A DNA stretch of 19,945 bases from contig CAJUMI010000041.1 in NCBI GenBank assembly GCA_910587545.1, positions 1 to 19,945 of the forward strand, written 5' to 3'. This document shows positions 14,520-19,945 of this stretch, piece by piece (position 1 is the stretch's first letter; the number at the start of each line of letters is the position of its first letter). Source of the stretch: an uncultured Muribaculaceae bacterium (GTDB taxonomy: Bacteria > Bacteroidota > Bacteroidia > Bacteroidales > Muribaculaceae). Both the position numbers and the translations under genes were made by a program. The notes under the pieces were generated by a model, which did no database searches, had not been told where the DNA came from, and saw only the letters and a program-made list of their open reading frames with translations.

Positions 14520-15596
14520 TTATCGATCGAATATGCTACTGATTGGAAGAATTTCATCAGGACAAATATCAGGATTGTCCTGCCCAGTCGTAATAAACGT
14601 AAAAAAATATACAAAAGAAAAGATCAGGCAGACTATAGTAACCGACATCTTATTATTAAATATTCTGTACAAGATGTAAGGCATCATAACGCAAACAGAT
14701 GCTCCGAAATACAAAGTCAATCTGTAAAAATAAAAATTAATAAAAGTTAGGACTGAGAATACTGTATACAATATAAACATATTAACAGTCATAGTCATAT
14801 ATGGTGATTCTATAGTTGCGTTTTTACGATTGGATATCTTTTCTTTGCTCCAAAAAATAATAAGTAACAATACACATAATATAGTGATTGTTGATGACCT
14901 TGCTTCTTTTTCAGTAATAAGATAGACACTATATCTATTAGAAAGTAATTCAATAGTGCTTAAAATTGGATCTAATGAATATGCTGCAACTATAAGTGCA
15001 ATGATAAATAAAATGTATACTTTGATTGAGAACTGTTTATTGAGAGCAAAATATAGTGGGATAAGAATAATCGCAGATGTATGCATCATAGACGCAATGG
15101 CAATACACAATAAATAAAATAAAACTTGTTTAGATTGGATATATTTTAAAGAGTATAAAAAAATAGCAACCGAAAAATATTGTCTAACGACATTAAATGT
15201 ATTAAAATATAATCCAGGAAGAGATAAGAATATTATAATGCTCAGACCTGCGAACTTATTGTTTTTATTATCAAGATAATTCCATATGAAGTAAACTGTA
15301 ACTATAGAACAAATCGCGAAAAAGAATATGGGAGATAGGTTTGTATCAATGACTATATTCCCAATAATTCTAAAAAGGGGTTCAATATTGGACTCAATAT
15401 CCAAGTCAACCGAAGTTTGTAGCTTCGCAAGATACTCTTTATAGTCTGTTCCCAATCCATTGCGAAAGGCGCTGAAATATATTGCGATTAAAGCTGAAAT
15501 TGTGAGTAAAGCTCTTCTACTTCTAGCGTTTGTCTCAATATACCCTATAAGTAAAATCCACAGTTCAGATATGTAAAATACAAGCCAAAGAAACAC
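14520..15596 (-). CDS. wzy: EpsG/Wzy-like polysaccharide polymerase
   Basis: A 358-residue integral membrane protein with about ten hydrophobic helices. The motif FRNGLGTDYKEYL at 44-56, in a loop after the second helix, is typical of EpsG-type Wzy polymerases (R-x-G-x-GTDY). A later FYFYRLTLYFGAS stretch is also usual. It would join lipid-linked repeat units at the periplasmic face. The start codon is GTG at 15596, four positions after the glycosyltransferase stop; no ATG is available near the first membrane helix. Low similarity is usual for this family, so the call rests on topology, the motif, and the place between flippase and glycosyltransferases. Confidence 0.82.
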   Translation of the reverse strand: MFLWLVFYISELWILLIGYIETNARSRRALLTISALIAIYFSAFRNGLGTDYKEYLAKLQTSVDLDIESNIEPLFRIIGNIVIDTNLSPIFFFAICSIVTVYFIWNYLDNKNNKFAGLSIIIFLSLPGLYFNTFNVVRQYFSVAIFLYSLKYIQSKQVLFYLLCIAIASMMHTSAIILIPLYFALNKQFSIKVYILFIIALIVAAYSLDPILSTIELLSNRYSVYLITEKEARSSTITILCVLLLIIFWSKEKISNRKNATIESPYMTMTVNMFILYTVFSVLTFINFYFYRLTLYFGASVCVMMPYILYRIFNNKMSVTIVCLIFSFVYFFTFITTGQDNPDICPDEILPISSIFDR

Positions 15597-15599
15597 TTT

Positions 15600-16514
15600 T
15601 TATTTCAAATACTTAATTAATCGATGAAGTCTAAACTTCAAGAGAAGATATTTAACCAACATCCTAATATTGCCAGACATGATTATTTGGCTTCCGATTT
15701 CCGGATATATTATATTCCATAAATCATATATATGTCTATGGGATATACATGGAATTAAATTGTTCCTTGCTTCAAACTTCCACGAAATAATGTCCTTAGA
15801 GTATTTAGAGATACATCCGTTTCGATTTAAGAAATCTAATCTGAGATTAACATTATCACATTCCTGCTGCATTTTAGTTATACAGGATTTTTCATCAATT
15901 TGTCCGCATATAGACATAGGGTTTGAAAAATAGTAATAAAGCGGTTTGTGAATATATGCTCGTCGTTGAGAATAATAGGAAATTTGCATCATTATCGCTC
16001 CATCTTCTGCTTTGTTTGCAGTAGGAAATTCTATATCATTCGCATAAAGACTTCGTTTTACCAATTTATTCCAAACAGGGCCCATTAGTAGACCTGTTTT
16101 CTCAGCTATTTCTTGAGTTTTATTGAATTTTCCGTCACTGATTGCATACCCACATATTACTATATCTGCATTTTCGGTAATTGCTTTATCATACATTTGG
16201 CGATATATATCCTTGTCTACCCAATCGTCACTATCGCAATATGTGATAAATTCCCCTGTACTATTTTCAAAGCCCGTTTTTCGTGCTTGAGGGAGACCCT
16301 TATTCTCATTATGATTAATAATCTTAATTCGATTATTAATTTCTGGATAAAGATCAATGCATGTATTTAGAATATTAATAGAATTATCCTTTGTGCAATC
16401 ATTTACAAAAATGAACTCTATATCATCCATTGTTTGATTAAACAGAGACTCCGCACATCGCTTGATAAACATTTCAACACCATAAATTGGGACTATAACA
16501 CTAACTTTTGGCAT
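15600..16514 (-). CDS. GT2 family glycosyltransferase
   Basis: This 304-residue inverting GT-A glycosyltransferase starts MPKVSVIVPIYGVEMFIKRCAESLFNQTMDDIEFIFVNDCTKDNS, the classic GT2 opening with the nucleotide-binding VND at 38-40. The metal-binding D94-S-D96-D97 follows in ITYCDSDDWVDKDIYRQMY. The C-terminal half has no clear membrane helix but is basic at the end (KYLLLKFRLHRLIKYLK), consistent with attachment to the inner membrane surface. The acceptor and donor sugars are unknown. It lies directly before the polymerase gene, with a 3-nt gap. A spacer of 139 bases without a clear promoter separates it from the flippase gene. Confidence 0.9.
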   Translation of the reverse strand: MPKVSVIVPIYGVEMFIKRCAESLFNQTMDDIEFIFVNDCTKDNSINILNTCIDLYPEINNRIKIINHNENKGLPQARKTGFENSTGEFITYCDSDDWVDKDIYRQMYDKAITENADIVICGYAISDGKFNKTQEIAEKTGLLMGPVWNKLVKRSLYANDIEFPTANKAEDGAIMMQISYYSQRRAYIHKPLYYYFSNPMSICGQIDEKSCITKMQQECDNVNLRLDFLNRNGCISKYSKDIISWKFEARNNLIPCISHRHIYDLWNIIYPEIGSQIIMSGNIRMLVKYLLLKFRLHRLIKYLK

Positions 16515-16653
16515 ATGATTTTAGTTTTTCAACATGCAAGAAATAACTAACACATCTAAATATCAGCAACTTGTAAATTATTTTCAATACATTATATTGA
16601 TTAGAGTGATAACCCTTATGATCGGTTTCTAAAGTCGTTTTGTCCGGAACATG

Positions 16654-17952
16654 TTATTTGATTACACGTCGCAGGTATATGATTTGTATTAATGTAATTG
16701 CAAAATTCGAAATGAGCATTGCTATAGCGACACTTGTTGCACCGTAATTCATCTGTAAGTATATATGAGTTAGCACAATAAGCATGACACCCCAAGTTAC
16801 ATTAAATACGAAGCCATGCCACATTTTATTTCTACTTGAAATCGATAAGCCTACAACATTGGAAATAGATGTAAAAATCGACGAAACGCACAATATAATC
16901 AATGTCATACCGTCACCAAAATCTTTACCATAAAATTCCATAATTTGACGACTGAACAAACATATTCCCAAGGTGAGGAATAATGATATACCAGCGTTTA
17001 AAAGTATATTTATACGTAATACTTTCCAAAAATCATGATTGCTATGATTTACCATACTTGATAAGATCGGCAAAACAACATTACTAATAGCTGTTGGAAT
17101 AAATAATATTATTATTCTCCATTGGTCTGCAGCTTCGTAAATTGCCATTTGCCCATAGCCGTCGTGACGGATAAGCAATGTCTTTATTATCCAAAAGACG
17201 GGAGCGGACAAAATGGAAGAAAGAGCAGCCGGTAAACTGAATTTATATATGATCGACAAGTCATTTTTATCGAACTTGGACAATGCAATCGAAAGATTAT
17301 GTCTTTTCAAATTACGAATCACTGATTGTCTGTTAAAAAGATATATGACTATGTAACCTGTGCCATAGCCAATAATCGCACCTTTCACACCACCATAATA
17401 CGCACCGATGCACATCAAGATACTTTCTGATATACTTCCGTATAGACTATTTATAGCTATTGATTTGAAGTCTTCAAAACCACTAAGTACACCATTTTGT
17501 ATGCCATTAAGTATCCCAAAAAAGAGTAAAACACCACCCCATCTTAAGTCGTCTGATAATGATGGATTGTCAATGGTTGTCGCGATGTCTTGTGCAAAAA
17601 CGATTATTAAACCAGAAATCAGAGTTCCTAAAATTACAGAAAACCTAGTTGTTATAATGTATATTGACGGTATTCGATGCGACTGATCCTGTTTATATTC
17701 AGAGATGAATTTGGTCGCGGTGAGACCCAATCCGGCAATGCCGACAGATAAAAATGTAATGATTGTAGATCTTATTATGCCCAATTCCCCATAGCTCTCT
17801 TTACCAAGGATTCGAGCGCATATTATTCCCGCAATCAAGACTATAAATTTAGCTGAAGCCGTGCCTGTAAAAGTCCAAAATGTACCCTTTGCCATACGCC
17901 TTGATACATCTGACTTAAGATATGATCTTAATATTGAGTTAATATGCTTCAT
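16654..17952 (-). CDS. wzx: Wzx-type oligosaccharide flippase
   Basis: A 432-residue multi-helix membrane protein of the polysaccharide transport (MOP/MATE-like) superfamily. The N-terminal SRRMAKGTFWTFTGTASAKFIVLIAGIICARILGKESYGELGIIRS is typical of Wzx proteins, and at least twelve hydrophobic segments follow to the end (ISNFAITLIQIIYLRRVIK). It would move the completed undecaprenyl-linked repeat unit across the inner membrane to Wzy. With the Wzy-like protein it defines a Wzx/Wzy-dependent pathway. It is AT-rich and lies 67 nt after the small unknown gene, so it is probably read from the same promoter at about 19020. Confidence 0.9.
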   Translation of the reverse strand: MKHINSILRSYLKSDVSRRMAKGTFWTFTGTASAKFIVLIAGIICARILGKESYGELGIIRSTIITFLSVGIAGLGLTATKFISEYKQDQSHRIPSIYIITTRFSVILGTLISGLIIVFAQDIATTIDNPSLSDDLRWGGVLLFFGILNGIQNGVLSGFEDFKSIAINSLYGSISESILMCIGAYYGGVKGAIIGYGTGYIVIYLFNRQSVIRNLKRHNLSIALSKFDKNDLSIIYKFSLPAALSSILSAPVFWIIKTLLIRHDGYGQMAIYEAADQWRIIILFIPTAISNVVLPILSSMVNHSNHDFWKVLRINILLNAGISLFLTLGICLFSRQIMEFYGKDFGDGMTLIILCVSSIFTSISNVVGLSISSRNKMWHGFVFNVTWGVMLIVLTHIYLQMNYGATSVAIAMLISNFAITLIQIIYLRRVIK

Positions 17953-18019
17953 AAATTATGTTTATTGCATAGTACGGCTACGATCCTGACTAATGAGGGG
18001 ATTTTTAATTGTGTTATCT

Positions 18020-18382
18020 CTATCCTAGATCCGACAGCAGGGAGTCGATGGTTTGGTCGACGCGGCGCACATTGCGGCTGATGAGGTTATACAGATTTTT
18101 TAGATGTCCGAAGTCGATCCGCGCGCTCGTGCCAAGTTTCGAACTATTGATGATCGACACGGTGTCGACCTCATTGCCGTTTACATCGGTTATCGTCATT
18201 ATATATTCTGTACAGGGCGATATTTCGCCAAGAACACTGACATATTTACGTGATAAAAGCACCGACCCGCTGCCGAGCGACACGATGAACTGATCGGACA
18301 GCGATGTCTCGCGCCACGTAACCGAGCCTTGCTGTGTGACTTCGGTCAAACGTTTAAGAAGGGCTTCATTTTTAGGATGCAT
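18020..18382 (-). CDS. Small unknown protein, second gene of the operon
   Basis: A 120-residue soluble protein that I cannot assign to a named family. It looks like an alpha-beta protein. An N-terminal helix (NEALLKRLTEVTQQG) leads into VTWRETSLSDQFIVSLGSGSVLLSRKYV, then a hydrophobic beta stretch with a turn (YIMTITDVNGNEVDTVSII), and a final helix (LKNLYNLISRNVRRVDQTIDSLLSDL). I recall similar W..T...D.F.....GS patterns in unannotated bacterial proteins but no function. Its ATG overlaps the end of the upstream gene by 11 nt, so the two are almost certainly co-translated. It is not similar to UpxZ as I know it, though it holds that position behind the putative invertible promoter. Confidence 0.8.
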   Translation of the reverse strand: MHPKNEALLKRLTEVTQQGSVTWRETSLSDQFIVSLGSGSVLLSRKYVSVLGEISPCTEYIMTITDVNGNEVDTVSIINSSKLGTSARIDFGHLKNLYNLISRNVRRVDQTIDSLLSDLG

Positions 18383-18884
18383 CCGGATGATATTTTAATT
18401 TAGCCTGTAATGATTCGAAAAAGATATTTATATTATTGAGGTTCTCAAGCACTCGGTCGGTATTTAAACCGGCTTCGTTTTCCTCAAGCGTAGATATGCT
18501 GAGTATATCGTCACGCAGGCGTTCAAGCAGACGGTTAAGATCTTGAAGATCATAATGGTGCGATAGTTCAGGCACTTCGCGCAGCTCTATGATACATTTT
18601 TGGATGTCGCGCATCTTTGTTTCGGCCGACGGATATTGCTTCTTTCGTAGATACTGACGTACAAACTCGATGGTTTCGTTATGGCGGGCGACTGTTGATA
18701 TAGAATATTCGCGGTTATAGCGTGTGCTGACAGCTTTGGCGGCTTCGGCGGCGGAATCGGCGGCGCTTTTGGCTTCGGCGGCTTGGCGGTAGGTCAGGAC
18801 GATGCCGACTACCGAGGCGAGGCTGCCTAATGTGCCGAGGCCTGACAGCAGGACCTCCCAAACGGAGAGCGTGCAAGTTCCCAT
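18372..18884 (-). CDS. Unknown membrane-anchored protein, first gene of the operon
   Basis: A 170-residue protein with one predicted membrane helix near the N-terminus (about 10-31, VLLSGLGTLGSLASVVGIVLTY). An alanine-rich, coiled-coil-like segment (AAEAKSAADSAAEAAKAVS) and a charged helical C-terminal part (about residues 75-165) follow. The frame reaches a TTG at 18926, but the ATG at 18884 places the helix at the start and is preferred. The gene follows the predicted minus-strand promoter at 19024-19055 with a leader of about 130 nt. It overlaps the next gene by 11 nt. It does not look like the NusG-like UpxY that opens B. fragilis capsule operons. The function is unknown; the fusion of anchor and helical domain could fit a signalling or scaffold protein. 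Confidence 0.78.
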   Translation of the reverse strand: MGTCTLSVWEVLLSGLGTLGSLASVVGIVLTYRQAAEAKSAADSAAEAAKAVSTRYNREYSISTVARHNETIEFVRQYLRKKQYPSAETKMRDIQKCIIELREVPELSHHYDLQDLNRLLERLRDDILSISTLEENEAGLNTDRVLENLNNINIFFESLQAKLKYHPDAS

Positions 18885-18900
18885 GAATTGACGAGCGGAG

Positions 18901-18950
18901 AAATAATCTCTATTCCTGCCTGTCAAAGCAATTGTGTGCTGATCAAGCAG
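18901..18950 (-). repeat. Left outer imperfect inverted repeat of the promoter region
   Basis: Read on the minus strand, this 50-base stretch matches the plus strand at 19241-19290 at about 80% by eye, for example CTGCTTGATC against CTGCCTGATC and GGCAGGAATAGAGAT against AGCAGGAATAGAAAT. It has the same centre of symmetry (about 19096) as the inner 16-bp repeats. Confidence 0.6.
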
Positions 18951-18994
18951 TTAGGCGAGCCGATGCGCAAAGTTTCGCACCACGACCTATCAAT

Positions 18995-19010
18995 ATCTCT
19001 TATCAAGAGA
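18995..19010 (+). repeat. Left inverted repeat of the putative invertible promoter
   Basis: ATCTCTTATCAAGAGA; its exact reverse complement lies at 19182-19197. Each copy is itself nearly symmetric (TCTCTT, ATC, AAGAGA) with a short asymmetric centre, as expected of a recombinase site where the centre sets direction. Confidence 0.75.
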
Positions 19011-19181
19011 TACTTTTATGCTGCAAATTTAATTCTTTTTTAGAAAGCATGCAACAGTTCGGCCAAAATTCATCATACAAAACCTTTATGGAGATATCGC
19101 CGCTGACGGTTATATGCCTGGTGATACCACAGCCATGTCATCGCAATTGCTTGAAAATTAAAGCCGAAGGCTACATCACAG
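19011..19181. promoter_or_regulatory. Putative invertible promoter segment, currently facing the polysaccharide operon
   Basis: The 171-bp segment between the two 16-bp inverted repeats contains a minus-strand promoter: GTTG (plus 19052-19055), 20 nt, TAAATTTG (19024-19031), a perfect -7 box with a near-perfect -33 box. Transcription would start near 19016-19020, pass through the left repeat and read into 18884. No comparable plus-strand promoter is seen in the segment. Inversion would turn the same promoter towards the dehydrogenase gene at 19450. The size and layout match the invertible capsule promoters of Bacteroides fragilis. No recombinase gene is in the window, so a recombinase acting from elsewhere would be needed. 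Confidence 0.7.
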
Positions 19182-19197
19182 TCTCTTGATAAGAGAT
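19182..19197 (-). repeat. Right inverted repeat of the putative invertible promoter
   Basis: TCTCTTGATAAGAGAT, the exact reverse complement of 18995-19010 (16 of 16 bases). The match does not extend perfectly on either side. Confidence 0.75.
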
Positions 19198-19449
19198 GCT
19201 AATGAAAAATGACGTCAATTGGCGCTTCATATCGAATTAACTGCCTGATCTGCATACTATTGCTTTATCAAGCAGGAATAGAAATCATTGGTTTTTACAA
19301 TAACACACAAGCCAAACTCCGCTTCAAACACAGATCCAAATCCCGAACACATTTCTCATCCGCTTCTATTCTCTCCGACCGAAGCAGTCCGATCCATATA
19401 ACGCCCGGAGCTGCGGGAACTCGAATATCAATCTCATTACATTATACAG
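19198..19449. other. Leader region of the dehydrogenase gene
   Basis: Between the right inverted repeat and the ATG at 19450 I find no gene and no clear plus-strand promoter; the best candidate (TACATTAT near 19438) is weak. An 8-bp palindrome TGACGTCA lies at 19210-19217. The stretch would be the leader of the dehydrogenase message if the segment at 19011-19181 flips. Confidence 0.45.
19241..19290 (+). repeat. Right outer imperfect inverted repeat
   Basis: Partner of 18901-18950 (about 40 of 50 positions by eye). It also contains a local stem, CTGCCTGAT (19241-19249) with ATCAAGCAG (19267-19275), that resembles the inner repeat (shared core TATCAAG), so it may be an accessory recombinase or protein-binding site. 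Confidence 0.55.
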
Positions 19450-19945
19450 ATGAACACTACTGACATCAAAATCTGCGTAATCGGACTCGGTTACGTCGGC
19501 CTGCCGCTGGCTCGCCTTTTTTCGACAAAGTACAAGACTGTAGGTTTTGACATGAACCAACGCCGCGTCAACGCCCTCAACGCCGGCCATGATGCCACTC
19601 TCGAAGTGAGCGACGACCTGCTTCAGGATGCGATCAACAATCACGGCTTCGTATGCACGACTAATCTCGACGAGATCCGCGACTGCAACTTCTACGTCGT
19701 GGCCGTGCCGACGCCGGTCGACGACAACAACCGCCCCGACCTCAAACCCCTGTGGGGAGCATCGGAGACCGTCGGCAAAGTGATCTCCAAAGGCGACATC
19801 GTCGTCTATGAGTCGACCGTCTACCCCGGCGTCACGGAGGAAGAATGTCTCCCCGTGGTCGAGCGCGTCAGCGGCCTCAAGTTCAACCGTGACTTCTTCG
19901 CCGGCTACTCCCCCGAGCGCATCAATCCCGGCGATAAACTCCACA
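19450..19945 (+). CDS. UDP-sugar 6-dehydrogenase (TviB/WbpO/WbpA type), N-terminal part
   Basis: The first 165 residues of a nucleotide-sugar dehydrogenase, open to the window edge. The NAD-binding motif is IKICVIGLGYVGLPLA (GxGxxG at 12-17). ATLEVSDDLL, FYVVAVPTPVD and YESTVYPGVTEEECLPVVE follow, then GYSPERINPGD, which in this family leads up to the catalytic region. The style fits the TviB/WbpO/WbpA group, which oxidises UDP-N-acetyl-hexosamines to uronic acids, more than plain UDP-glucose dehydrogenase. It is divergent from the operon, GC-rich, and lacks a clear promoter of its own, so it may depend on inversion of the upstream segment. What follows it is unknown. Confidence 0.9.
   Translation, partial: MNTTDIKICVIGLGYVGLPLARLFSTKYKTVGFDMNQRRVNALNAGHDATLEVSDDLLQDAINNHGFVCTTNLDEIRDCNFYVVAVPTPVDDNNRPDLKPLWGASETVGKVISKGDIVVYESTVYPGVTEEECLPVVERVSGLKFNRDFFAGYSPERINPGDKLH

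Noticed and set aside
14520..15596. O-antigen ligase (WaaL) as an alternative to a polymerase
   Set aside because: The GTDYKEY-type motif and the position between GT2 and GT4 genes fit the EpsG/Wzy group better.
18932..19463. Two plus-strand open frames (18932-19189 and 19209-19463)
   Set aside because: They run through the inverted repeats and the promoter segment, show no recognisable protein, and the second overlaps the start of the dehydrogenase gene.
19366..19944. 192-codon minus-strand open frame
   Set aside because: Antisense shadow of the dehydrogenase gene, whose plus-strand frame has the NAD-binding motif and conserved blocks.
1..19945. CRISPR array, classical insertion sequence or rRNA gene
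   Set aside because: No regularly spaced repeats, transposase motifs or rRNA sequence were seen on either strand.

Overview
The window looks like part of a surface-polysaccharide (capsule or O-antigen type) locus of a member of the Bacteroidota, probably a gut Bacteroidales species. The support is the recurring Bacteroidota promoter pattern (TTTG, 19-21 nt, TAnnTTTG), seen upstream of the tRNA, of a hypothetical gene, of an AAA_14/DUF4143 ATPase and inside a putative invertible promoter. Protein styles that are common in Bacteroidales (DegT aminotransferase, DUF4143 ATPase, GxxExxY protein) agree. A family-level assignment (for example Muribaculaceae) is a guess.

Left edge (1-1750): the 5' part of a tRNA-Gln(CTG) on the minus strand with a clear promoter, a long gene-free stretch, a decayed lipoprotein-like gene (600-955), a hypothetical protein with a C-terminal Cys/His cluster (990-1685) and a strong hairpin terminator (1706-1743) between converging genes.

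Main locus (1785-18884), almost all on the minus strand and read from right to left. The order is: two small unknown genes, Wzx-type flippase, GT2 glycosyltransferase, Wzy/EpsG-like polymerase, GT4 glycosyltransferase, CapE/FnlA-like, CapF/FnlB-like and CapG/FnlC-like enzymes (UDP-L-FucNAc synthesis), WbuB-like GT4, an unexpected P-loop ATPase, a PglC-type phosphoglycosyl transferase, two NeuD/PglD-type acyltransferases, a broken 5' remnant of a DegT aminotransferase gene, and an intact DegT gene. Together they describe a Wzx/Wzy-dependent heteropolymer whose first sugar is probably an amino-dideoxy sugar loaded by the PglC-like enzyme, with L-FucNAc added later. Two plus-strand genes interrupt the operon: the DUF4143 ATPase cassette (3193-4338) and a GxxExxY gene (11767-12147). 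The centre (about 13.3-18.0 kb) is markedly AT-rich while the nucleotide-sugar genes are GC-rich, the usual mosaic of exchanged polysaccharide loci.

Right edge (18885-19945): a 565-base divergent intergenic region holds two 16-bp perfect inverted repeats 171 bp apart. Between them is a minus-strand promoter that fits the Bacteroidota consensus and currently points at the operon. On the other side a nucleotide-sugar dehydrogenase gene starts on the plus strand and runs off the window. This arrangement strongly resembles the invertible capsule promoters of Bacteroides and is the leading observation. Other points of interest are an in-frame repeat insertion inside the DegT protein, paired palindromes around the DUF4143 gene next to a duplicated DegT 5' end, and inverted short-repeat arrays around the GxxExxY gene.
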